Below are positions 6,043-13,988 of a stretch of DNA of 16,977 nt, piece after piece. Position 1 is the stretch's first letter, and every line of letters starts with the position of its first letter. This DNA comes from Prolixibacteraceae bacterium (GTDB lineage: Bacteria; Bacteroidota; Bacteroidia; Bacteroidales; Prolixibacteraceae). A program made the position numbers and the translations under genes. The stretch covers positions 1 through 16,977 of the forward strand of contig SKHV01000110.1 in the NCBI GenBank assembly GCA_007116765.1, given 5' to 3'. The notes beneath the pieces were generated by a model that saw nothing but the letters and a program-made list of their open reading frames with translations, was not told where the DNA came from and did not search any database.

Positions 6043-8391
6043 TCACTTATAAGTAGCATTCAGCTCCCATTTACCAGCACCAAGTTTAAATTTCACAAAA
6101 GCATCATCTTCATTTTCAAACACAATTCCCTTCATTTTTTTCTTTGGCTTCCCATTTTTCCATACCTCTTTGCCGTTTATTACAATATTGGTAATTTTTT
6201 TATCACCCTTTGGAACACCAACTACTGCAACTGTTTCTTCCGGAGAATTTAGTTGCAACTGATAGGCATTATTGCTTGACTCAATGCTAAGAACAATATT
6301 ACCTTTTACCGAGGGAATGGTTTTTTTCAAACTTTTGAAATGAACCAGAGTAGGCATAATTTCATATTCGCTCCATGCCACCTTTGTAGGCCTTACCCCT
6401 GCCACATACTTCGACAATACGGTGTTAGAGCCGTTCCATGCATGATTGTAGCTACCACCTTTGGGGAACATTTCGTACAAAGTTGATAGGTTTGAGTTTA
6501 CCTGATCTTGGTACATTTCTTTCATGCGTTGCAACGACAATTCGGGTTCTCCGGCAATAAATATTGCTTCTTCGACCACCCACTCGAAGTGCGGACTGCT
6601 GAATCTATTGGGCATCAAAACATTTTTCACAATGGCCTTATAGTTCTCGGGCTTTGCCAAACCAGAAGTGATAGCCAGTGCATTGGCCCTGTCGTCTTTA
6701 AATATTCCATCTGAGCTATAAAACCCATCTTTCCAGAATTCCTTATCGTAATTGGCTTTGATACTATTGATACGCGAAGTATAAAATTCAAAATGCTCCT
6801 TTTTCCCTAAAACTTCGGCCATTTTTTTAGCTTCTACCAATGCCTGATAATAATACGCAGGTTGTATTGGGGCTTTATCAAGCGTTTCTTTTATGCCCCA
6901 ATCCAGCCAATCCCATGAGTCAGGACTTTTCCCTTTTCGATACTCCGGCAATCCATTTTCTTGCATTGGGAATAAATCCAGATAAGCATATACATAAGGA
7001 TATGCAATTTTCAAGGTTTCGATATCGCCTGTATTGAAGTAGTATGGCCACACTACCTGGGCAATAAATTGCAAACTCTGACCTACCAATTCGCGCACAC
7101 GAAGAGGTCCTAAGGCACCCAACACACCGTTTTCGCTAAAATATACGGTTTGTAATATTGACTTTTTCAGCAGTTGTCGGCCGGCATTGTCCATGGAGTA
7201 AAACAAATATCCTGCTTGGTCGGCCACATCGCCAATCCATAGCGCACGCTCACGGTCGGGGCAATCCATAAAATTATCGCGCGCACAAACAAACAAAGTG
7301 TTGTTACCCATCCACCACAAGCGGTTGTAAAACGGATCGTCCATTTCAAACTTACCAGCCATTTCGCCCACACTCATCCAGCGGTATTTTAAGGCATTTA
7401 CTTTCACTCCTGCCGGAAAGGTATATTTCACTTCGTGCCCGCTCATCCACGAAAAACCTTCAAATGCCTGAAATCCCTCTTTGGTAATATAAGTGGCATT
7501 GATGACATTGAGCCTGTTGTCGGTAGTAATAAAAATGGTATCACCGGCTTTGGCTTCAATTTCAAAGTAAGGTGTGATTTGTTTGTTAAAAGGAAGACGA
7601 CAACTAACTGTTTGTCCTTTGCTAACGAAAGGAAGTTGAAGCTGAGTATGATTTTCATAATCAGCTAAACCATGATTCAAAAACAGGGGAACAAAATTTT
7701 CCTCCAACTCATACCAGGGGGCAACCCCAGCTTTCCCTTTTTCTACGGCCACAGGCCAATGACTATCATCATATTTCGCTTTGTACCAGGCATTTTCCGT
7801 CCAGTCATTCATCCCTTTTTGTGCATCGAACAGCACACTATAATGAATTATATTTCGACTTGCCGGCTCAATGGTATTGTCGTACCCGGGATGCTGGATG
7901 GCTTTCCACGTTGCATCTGAAACCACTTTTTGATGGCCCATCTCAGCGTAAAAAAGTAATCCTCCTTTTTTGCTGTCAACATGGTAGCCTTTATGAGTTT
8001 CGCGCCCCCAATACCAGGTGAGGATAGCAATGGTATTTTCTCCCTTTTTGAGGAAAGGTCTTATATCCAGTGTCTCAAACCATGAGTTGGATGGAGTTAT
8101 GCCATTTTTTCGATCCCACTCGCCTACGGGACTTGGCCCTCGCGCCAAACCACCCTCAAACAAAACCATTTCACCGTTTATCCATAACCAGTATTTGGTG
8201 TCGACCGAAATCTTTGTTAAAGCCTCGGCTGGCACCTCATCAATATTGATTGTTTTACGAAAGGCTACCCAGGTATTGGCGGGGCCGTCTTCTTGTTGCC
8301 ATATCCATTTGGCATTTGTATTATCGGATGCCAATATGTGAAATGAGAAACTTGAAAGTATAGTTAAGGTAACAACTAAAATTCTAATCAT
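6043..8391 (-). CDS. Divergent GH78-like alpha-L-rhamnosidase family protein
   Basis: The 782-residue product has a signal peptide (1-21, HILA-SDN), then a beta-sandwich region opening with AKWIWQQEDGPANTW, an (alpha/alpha)6 catalytic region and a C-terminal beta-sandwich (about 675-782). The GH78 general-acid motif, usually DCPQRDERxGWxGD, appears as DCPDRERALWIGD with E381 as the likely acid. The later motif STLYEMF, with E640, stands where typical members have TIWERW with the general base. This supports an inverting hydrolase of the GH78 clan releasing terminal alpha-L-rhamnose or a related residue, but the altered motifs leave the substrate open. It is last in the operon, 22 bases after the SDR gene. 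It is shorter than the other GH78 in this window and clearly a different branch, so the two probably act on different linkages. Exact GH78 membership is likely rather than certain. Confidence 0.8.
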   Translation of the reverse strand: MIRILVVTLTILSSFSFHILASDNTNAKWIWQQEDGPANTWVAFRKTINIDEVPAEALTKISVDTKYWLWINGEMVLFEGGLARGPSPVGEWDRKNGITPSNSWFETLDIRPFLKKGENTIAILTWYWGRETHKGYHVDSKKGGLLFYAEMGHQKVVSDATWKAIQHPGYDNTIEPASRNIIHYSVLFDAQKGMNDWTENAWYKAKYDDSHWPVAVEKGKAGVAPWYELEENFVPLFLNHGLADYENHTQLQLPFVSKGQTVSCRLPFNKQITPYFEIEAKAGDTIFITTDNRLNVINATYITKEGFQAFEGFSWMSGHEVKYTFPAGVKVNALKYRWMSVGEMAGKFEMDDPFYNRLWWMGNNTLFVCARDNFMDCPDRERALWIGDVADQAGYLFYSMDNAGRQLLKKSILQTVYFSENGVLGALGPLRVRELVGQSLQFIAQVVWPYYFNTGDIETLKIAYPYVYAYLDLFPMQENGLPEYRKGKSPDSWDWLDWGIKETLDKAPIQPAYYYQALVEAKKMAEVLGKKEHFEFYTSRINSIKANYDKEFWKDGFYSSDGIFKDDRANALAITSGLAKPENYKAIVKNVLMPNRFSSPHFEWVVEEAIFIAGEPELSLQRMKEMYQDQVNSNLSTLYEMFPKGGSYNHAWNGSNTVLSKYVAGVRPTKVAWSEYEIMPTLVHFKSLKKTIPSVKGNIVLSIESSNNAYQLQLNSPEETVAVVGVPKGDKKITNIVINGKEVWKNGKPKKKMKGIVFENEDDAFVKFKLGAGKWELNATYK

Positions 8392-8413
8392 CTTTTCTAA
8401 CTATTTTTTATTT

Positions 8414-9136
8414 TTAATCGAATGCCAATCCCGAAAAACGGCGTATATAGAAGTGATCTATTGTACCTTTACCTTTTCGGGTAATAATAAATTCTACCAG
8501 TTCGGCGATCTCTTCAGGTTGTATAAGTTGTTCTGTATCAATATCGGGGCGCATTTCGCGAACCATTTCGGTATTTACTCCCCCCGGCGAAATAAGATGT
8601 ACGCTAATGCCGTGCGATTGAACTTCTTTGGCAAGCACCTTTGTAAAACCTGCCAAAGCGTGTTTCGACGAAGCATAAACAGCCTGATTGGCATAACCTT
8701 TAAAATCGACCACCGAACCAATGTTGATGATAAAGGGCGAAGCACTTTGCTTCAACAAAGGGACAGCTGCTTTACAAATAAAAAAAGGCGCACGGGCATT
8801 TACTGCAAAAATTTTGTCCCAAACTTCCATAGACGTTTCCGAAACAGGGATTGAACTTGCCAGTCCAGCGTTATTAATTACAACATCAAGCCTTCCGTAC
8901 AAGCGATTGACTTCATTAATGATAAACTCAGGACTTTCGGCATTGGCTAAATCGCATGTAACACAGGCGCACTTAATCCCAAAGGTTTCAAGTTCAGTCG
9001 ATGTATTCTCCAATTCGGTGGCATTGCGTCCAACAATGCACAAATCGAATTTATTTTTGACCAGTTGCAGAGCAATCGCTTTGCCAATACCTTTTGTTGC
9101 CCCGGTAAGTAATGCTATTCTGTTATTGGTATCCAT
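8414..9136 (-). CDS. Classical short-chain dehydrogenase/reductase (SDR)
   Basis: This 240-residue cytoplasmic protein has the full classical SDR set: TGATKGIG at 11-18 (cofactor loop), NNAG at 88-91, and catalytic N113, S141, Y154 and K158 (YASSK), then PGGVNTE. Arg37 at the end of the second strand suggests NADP(H) preference. The C-terminus ends in RRFSGLAFD and lacks the usual G-x-x-x-x-VDGG segment of sugar and ketoacyl members. It has no signal peptide, unlike every other enzyme here. Embedded between GH2 (44-base gap) and GH78-like (22-base gap) genes, it is probably co-transcribed and may act on an imported product. One candidate substrate is the 4-deoxy-5-ketouronate released by GH105, because SDR reductases for that compound are known from alginate degraders (A1-R, FlRed). 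Rhamnose oxidation is another option. Substrate is not deducible from sequence. Confidence 0.88.
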   Translation of the reverse strand: MDTNNRIALLTGATKGIGKAIALQLVKNKFDLCIVGRNATELENTSTELETFGIKCACVTCDLANAESPEFIINEVNRLYGRLDVVINNAGLASSIPVSETSMEVWDKIFAVNARAPFFICKAAVPLLKQSASPFIINIGSVVDFKGYANQAVYASSKHALAGFTKVLAKEVQSHGISVHLISPGGVNTEMVREMRPDIDTEQLIQPEEIAELVEFIITRKGKGTIDHFYIRRFSGLAFD

Positions 9137-9180
9137 TTATTATTAATTTATAGCCCAAATATTAACACATGCTTACTCTA

Positions 9181-12100
9181 TTATTGAATTTGCAATTCGT
9201 CAATATTTGGTCCGCTTTTTCCGTTTGTTCTCAGTTCAATCATGTTGGCTCCGGGTTTAAATTTGGTTTTAATGCCAACAAACACCCATCTTTCAATCCA
9301 CGACCCCGATGGTTTGAACTCCAGAGTTCCAATTTCTTCGTCGTTAACAATAACCAACATTGAAAAAGTATTTTCAGGGTCGTTGTGCGCATACCTGAAA
9401 CGAAGTTCATATTCGGCCTCATCGCCATCGTTCTCCTGATACCAGATGATTGAACCCTCCTTGTTATCAAAAGTAACCACCTCGCCTCTGTTCCAGCGGG
9501 CCTCCTCTGAAATTCTGGCACTACCTTTAATTATAGCTGTTTCTGCCTGCAAGGTTACACCGCGTCCGGACCACATCGATTCAGATTTTTCGTTACCCCA
9601 GAAAAGCCCCTCGTTGGCTCCAAAAGCTTCTTCCATTGCAAAAAGCACATTGTCGTTTTGCTTTACGATGGCTCTTACTGTAGTTTCATCTGCTACCTTA
9701 AAAGGCTTTGCATAAACAACACCATTTACTGAGGGATCTGAGCCATCGATGGTGTATAATATTTCTAAGGGCACTTTTTTATCGGCACCAATTACATTGA
9801 GCTGTTCGGCATAAATGCTAATTAAATCAGACAAATAAAGTGATTGGTCGCCTAAAATTGAGCCAACAACCACATGAGCATGTTCAGCATTTTCTTTGGC
9901 TTGCAATATGGCCCTTGTTTTTCCCATGAATAAACCACGGTGGTTAGCTTTAGCGCGACTGGTAAAATCTACGGGACTACCATTTTCGAGCGAAACTTTT
10001 TCGATATCGCCATTCAAAGCATAATACACCTTGTTTTGAGCGTAAGGATACAAGTTATTCTTACTATCGAAGGACTCCGAGGTAAGAATGTAATTGGCTT
10101 CAAATTCGTCTTCGGCATCCAACTTTAGGATAGAGTGTGCCAGTTTAACAGGTTGCGATGCGGTTTCGAAACTTGTTCGTTTTACTTCTTTGCCATCTAT
10201 ATAAGCAATAGCTTCCAGTTTTCCTTCTTCGTAAGGCACCATCCACTCGCACTGCATTTCGTCCCAAACAGTACCTGGCTTATCTTTGCCTAATGATTTT
10301 CCGTTTAAGAATAACTCCACCTCATCGGCATTCGAATAAACCCAAACAGGAATAAGCGTTCCTTTTTCCATGCGAGGATGTGTCCAATGGGGTAAAATAT
10401 GCACCATTGGTTCTTTGGTCCACTGGCTTTGGTAGAAATAAAAGAGGTCTTTCTCGAACCCGGCCACATCAATGGCTCCACCCATAAACAAGTTGAATGG
10501 CAATCCGCCGTGAACTAAACCTGCTTCACCGTAATAATCGAAACCAGTCCAACGAAAATGACCGCTATGCCAAGGATTATCTCGCATCACTTCCCAGTTT
10601 TTTCGAGCCGAAATTCGTACGGTGGCATTGTCGTACGATGAGTTGAGACGGTTTTTTCTGTTGTTCCAGTTTTTTGGATCAGCCCATTCGTAAAAGAAAA
10701 TTTCTTTATCGGTAATGTTTGGCAATGGGTATGTGTTAGGCAACTCACTGTCGCGCCACCAGGTTTGTGTTCGGTAGTAACCGCGTGTTTGCCAAGTGTG
10801 AGGTGCTTCGGTTGAAATAAAAGGTTTGTCGAAACGCCTTTTTTCAATAAACGATTTTAATTCTGAGCCACCATTAACGCCTGCTACTTCCATATCGTTG
10901 TAATTTGCCGAACCTGATGTAATTAAACGGGTAGGATCCAGTTTTTTTGTAAATTCAACCAAAGCCGGAGCAATATCGCCATGTGTTTCGTTGCCCAGGC
11001 TCCAAACAAAAATCGATGGATGGTTACGGTCGCGGGTTACCCATTCGGTAATGTCGCGCTGCCACCACTCATCAAAAGCCTGTGCACCATAATCATGCAT
11101 GGCTTTTCTGTGCCACCCGTCAAAAATCTCGTCCATAACCAGCAATCCAATCTCGTCGCAAATTTCGTAAAACATAGGAGGTGTTGGGTTGTGCGAAGGT
11201 CTGATGGCATTGTTGCCCATATCTTTAATTAATTGCAATTTCCAACGCAACAATGGCTTGGTCCAGGCACCACCAACGGGGCCGCCTTCCCAATGTTCGC
11301 AAACACCCTTGAGTTTAACATTCTCGCCATTGAGCCAAAATCCCGTTTCGGTTTCCCATTCAATGGTTCTAAACCCAAAGGTAGTTTTAACTTCATCAAT
11401 GATCTTTTTTCCATCCCTAACCTGTGTAACAATCGCGTATAGAGTTGGTGTTTCGGGGCTCCATAATTGTGGATTACTGACTTCCATTTTAAGATTTACA
11501 GGTGCAGACATATCTTTAACCCTGGTTTCTGTTGTTTTGAGCATTTCGCCGTTTGGAGATATTACACTTGTTGAGATGCTTAACTTTTTGCTTTTTGCAG
11601 AATTTGCTGTAAGGGTCACTTCTGCATTTACAGTAGCCTTTGACTTTTCAATTACTGGTGTAGTAACATAAATACCGTTGGGAGAAATATGCATCGGATT
11701 TACCTCGATTAGTTTTACGGGCGCATAAATACCACAAGGATGATACCAGCGTGCCGATGGCTCAAGGCTGTTATCAACCCTGACAGCAAGGGTGTTTTGT
11801 CCTTCTTTTAAGTATTTTGAAATATCGTATCGGAAACTAATGTAGCCATAGGGACGTTTTCCTAAATAATGACCATTAACCCAGACTTCACTGTTCATGT
11901 AAACCCCATCGAAATTGATGTAGATGGTATTTTTAAGACTATTTTTTTCTATCTGAAACGATTTACGGTACCAGCCAATGCCCCCATCGTGATAACCACC
12001 GCCCTGGCCCTGAGCACCATCTTTGTGAATGCCATTTTCAAAAGCCCAATCGTGAGGAATATTCAGACTGATCCAGCCGGCATCATTATAATCTGCCTGA

Positions 12101-12237
12101 GAAAAAGCTTTATCATCCTGCAGAATAAACTTCCAGTCTTTATTAAAACTTGTTTCGGTACGCTGGGCAAAAAGACCCGTTGCAAAAAGTAAAAAACCTA
12201 CAATCAGGCTTAACTTGTAATTCGAGATTAAATACAT
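9181..12237 (-). CDS. GH2 family beta-glycosidase with CHB_HEX-type and CBM6/35-like C-terminal domains
   Basis: The 1018-residue exported enzyme has a signal peptide (1-24, GLFA-Q). A GH2 sugar-binding domain (about 30-180, with GGIGWYRKSF) and an Ig-like domain (about 185-290) precede a TIM barrel holding RDRNHPSIFVWSLGNE, with acid/base E417, and KPFISTEAPH, with nucleophile E477. Further beta domains follow. At about 820-872 the segment YTIDGSDPS is typical of the chitobiase C-terminal-like domain, and residues about 887-1018 look like a CBM6/CBM35-type module (LQAETA near the start, GPNIDEL at the end). It is a retaining exo-enzyme on a beta-linked sugar; galactose, glucuronate or another sugar cannot be told apart here. 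It begins 19 bases after the sulfatase stop and precedes the SDR gene. The CBM-like tail suggests it binds its polysaccharide. Confidence 0.92.
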   Translation of the reverse strand: MYLISNYKLSLIVGFLLFATGLFAQRTETSFNKDWKFILQDDKAFSQADYNDAGWISLNIPHDWAFENGIHKDGAQGQGGGYHDGGIGWYRKSFQIEKNSLKNTIYINFDGVYMNSEVWVNGHYLGKRPYGYISFRYDISKYLKEGQNTLAVRVDNSLEPSARWYHPCGIYAPVKLIEVNPMHISPNGIYVTTPVIEKSKATVNAEVTLTANSAKSKKLSISTSVISPNGEMLKTTETRVKDMSAPVNLKMEVSNPQLWSPETPTLYAIVTQVRDGKKIIDEVKTTFGFRTIEWETETGFWLNGENVKLKGVCEHWEGGPVGGAWTKPLLRWKLQLIKDMGNNAIRPSHNPTPPMFYEICDEIGLLVMDEIFDGWHRKAMHDYGAQAFDEWWQRDITEWVTRDRNHPSIFVWSLGNETHGDIAPALVEFTKKLDPTRLITSGSANYNDMEVAGVNGGSELKSFIEKRRFDKPFISTEAPHTWQTRGYYRTQTWWRDSELPNTYPLPNITDKEIFFYEWADPKNWNNRKNRLNSSYDNATVRISARKNWEVMRDNPWHSGHFRWTGFDYYGEAGLVHGGLPFNLFMGGAIDVAGFEKDLFYFYQSQWTKEPMVHILPHWTHPRMEKGTLIPVWVYSNADEVELFLNGKSLGKDKPGTVWDEMQCEWMVPYEEGKLEAIAYIDGKEVKRTSFETASQPVKLAHSILKLDAEDEFEANYILTSESFDSKNNLYPYAQNKVYYALNGDIEKVSLENGSPVDFTSRAKANHRGLFMGKTRAILQAKENAEHAHVVVGSILGDQSLYLSDLISIYAEQLNVIGADKKVPLEILYTIDGSDPSVNGVVYAKPFKVADETTVRAIVKQNDNVLFAMEEAFGANEGLFWGNEKSESMWSGRGVTLQAETAIIKGSARISEEARWNRGEVVTFDNKEGSIIWYQENDGDEAEYELRFRYAHNDPENTFSMLVIVNDEEIGTLEFKPSGSWIERWVFVGIKTKFKPGANMIELRTNGKSGPNIDELQIQ

Positions 12238-12256
12238 ATGATCAACTTTTTTATTA

Positions 12257-13780
12257 TTAGTTTTTACTTCTGGCCAAACTGTCGGTTCTTGCCTTTTGAT
12301 CTACAAAATAGGGCTGAAAGAGATAAGTGGATAATGAGTCCCAATTGGCATTTGTTTTGGGGAGATAATTCTTCATAAAAACCTTTACATCAGCATAGTC
12401 ATTCTTATTTGCCAGGTTGGTCCACTCATTTGGATCTGTTTCATGTTCGTATAACTCTTCCCCCCCATCTTCGTAACGGATATAACGAAAACCGTTGGCT
12501 TTAACGCCGTGATTGTTCATTCCAAAAGTTGTGAGTGCAAAATCATTTTCGCCTGTTTCCTGACCGGTCATTAATGGAGTCAAGTTCTTTCCTTCGTTCC
12601 TGTTGTAGGGAGGTAAACCGCATAAATCAAGTAGGGTTGGATAAATTGAAAGCATTTCGGCAGGTGAATGAATTACTTTGCCTTTAGGCAGATTAGGAGC
12701 CGAAAACATTAAGGGAGCCTTTGTTGCAGGTTCCCACAAGGCATGTTTGGCAAAGGTGCCTTTTTCGCCCATACGATAACCATGATCTGACCAAAGAACA
12801 ATGACCGTATTATCGGCATGTCCACTTTTTTCAAGGGCATCCAGCACCCGTCCTATTTCATAATCAACAAAACTAATACAGGCCAGATAAGCCTGGATAA
12901 TTTTCCTCCATTCGCCTGTTTCAATGGCCCATTCGGTAGAAGGCATCATTGGCAGGTCATTAATTTTAAGTGCCACAGAAGGTACGTCATTCAAATCATC
13001 TGCTTTGTAAGGCACCAGTTGAATACTGTCTAGGGGATGCATATCGAACCATTTTTGAGGAACGTATAAAGGCACATGTGGTCGTAAATAGCCCAGCCCA
13101 AGGAAAAAGGGCTTATCATAGTTACGGTTTAAACGTTCAATGGCCCAATTGGTAGAACGGTGGTCGGGCATAAGGGAATCATTTTCAGGATATGTCCCCC
13201 AATCAGTATTGGTACGACCATACCTGGTTCCATCAGATGTACCCCTACCATCCCAAACAAAACGTTTGTCGGGCAATGGACCAAAACCTTTTTCCCTGCC
13301 TCCCGACTCGTCCAAAGTACCTTCGGCAGCATGAGTGTGAAACAGCTTACCAATACCCATGGTGTGGTATCCGTTATTTCTGAAATATTCAGTCAGAAAT
13401 ACGATATCTTTAGTTGTCTCATTGTCATCCCTACGAATCTTGTTGTCATCAATCATGCCATACAAACCGGTTGTCGATGGTCGCAATCCAGACATTACGG
13501 ATGCCCTTGACGGCCCACACAGAGGAGACTGACAATGCGCATTGGTAAACAAAACACCATTTGCTGCCAACCTATCCAGATTGGGCGTTTTGGCGTTCGG
13601 ATAATCATTCATACATCCCAACCAGTTGTTTAAATCATCAACAGCAATGAAAAGCACATTGGGTTTATTTTGTGCCTTATCGTTTGTTTTTGACTTATTG
13701 ACAGGGTTACAGGCTGCAAACAACAGAAAAACTAATGCAAAGTTGAAATACTTCTGTATATCCTTTAAATTCAAATTCAT
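12257..13780 (-). CDS. S1-family sulfatase, iduronate-2-sulfatase-like, probable lipoprotein
   Basis: The 507-residue protein starts with a hydrophobic segment ending LLFAAC, so Cys24 is a likely lipid anchor. The sulfatase core has metal ligands D48 and D49 (AVDDLNNW), the maturation motif CGPSR with C88 as the future formylglycine, then GKLFH (145-149), RPH (H235), D332-H333 (WSDHGYRMGEKG) and K345-H346. The SGLRPSTTGLY and SFVDYEIGRVLDALE blocks are typical of the iduronate-2-sulfatase-like group (S1_7), which is frequent in ulvan and other marine loci. It removes a sulfate ester from an oligosaccharide, probably in the periplasm. A Cys-type sulfatase needs a maturase (anSME-type), which is not in this window. 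It leads the four-gene block after a 208-base gap, so it may have its own promoter. Subfamily is from motif memory; the substrate (rhamnose-3-sulfate if ulvan) is inferred. Confidence 0.92.
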   Translation of the reverse strand: MNLNLKDIQKYFNFALVFLLFAACNPVNKSKTNDKAQNKPNVLFIAVDDLNNWLGCMNDYPNAKTPNLDRLAANGVLFTNAHCQSPLCGPSRASVMSGLRPSTTGLYGMIDDNKIRRDDNETTKDIVFLTEYFRNNGYHTMGIGKLFHTHAAEGTLDESGGREKGFGPLPDKRFVWDGRGTSDGTRYGRTNTDWGTYPENDSLMPDHRSTNWAIERLNRNYDKPFFLGLGYLRPHVPLYVPQKWFDMHPLDSIQLVPYKADDLNDVPSVALKINDLPMMPSTEWAIETGEWRKIIQAYLACISFVDYEIGRVLDALEKSGHADNTVIVLWSDHGYRMGEKGTFAKHALWEPATKAPLMFSAPNLPKGKVIHSPAEMLSIYPTLLDLCGLPPYNRNEGKNLTPLMTGQETGENDFALTTFGMNNHGVKANGFRYIRYEDGGEELYEHETDPNEWTNLANKNDYADVKVFMKNYLPKTNANWDSLSTYLFQPYFVDQKARTDSLARSKN

Positions 13781-13988
13781 TTCAGTGAAATTTTACAAAT
13801 ATTAACTACCATTTTTTCATATCCAGAGATGCTGTTGCTTATCGAGGTTAAATCAATATGCTTCTACGAATAACTTCTTTATTGCGACAGACATGATCAT
13901 TTTATTCATTAATAAGCTGAATTCAGCCTTCAAAAATCCATTTAATTTTTGTATTTATGTTTATTTGAATTCATTCTTTTAAATTTAT
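13781..13988. other. 208-base gap between GH78 and sulfatase genes, with a short palindrome
   Basis: This is the longest gap in the enzyme cluster right of 6043, and no reading frame is evident in it. It contains GCTGAATTCAGC (13916-13927), a perfect 12-base palindrome 136 bases upstream of the sulfatase start, and a smaller ATGATCAT (13893-13900). No convincing -33/-7 pair or terminator was found. It may be an internal promoter region for the downstream four-gene block. Confidence 0.35.

Noticed and set aside
5953..6252. Plus-strand open frame of 99 residues beginning at the right end of the IS remnant
   Set aside because: Most of it overlaps the C-terminus of the GH78-like gene in antisense, and it does not continue the transposase.
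8453..8854. 133-residue open frame on the plus strand inside the SDR gene
   Set aside because: It runs antisense to a gene with intact SDR motifs, and its product has no recognisable family motif.
11189..11671. 160-residue plus-strand open frame inside the GH2 gene
   Set aside because: It is antisense to a well-conserved GH2 region and shows no domain features; treated as a shadow.
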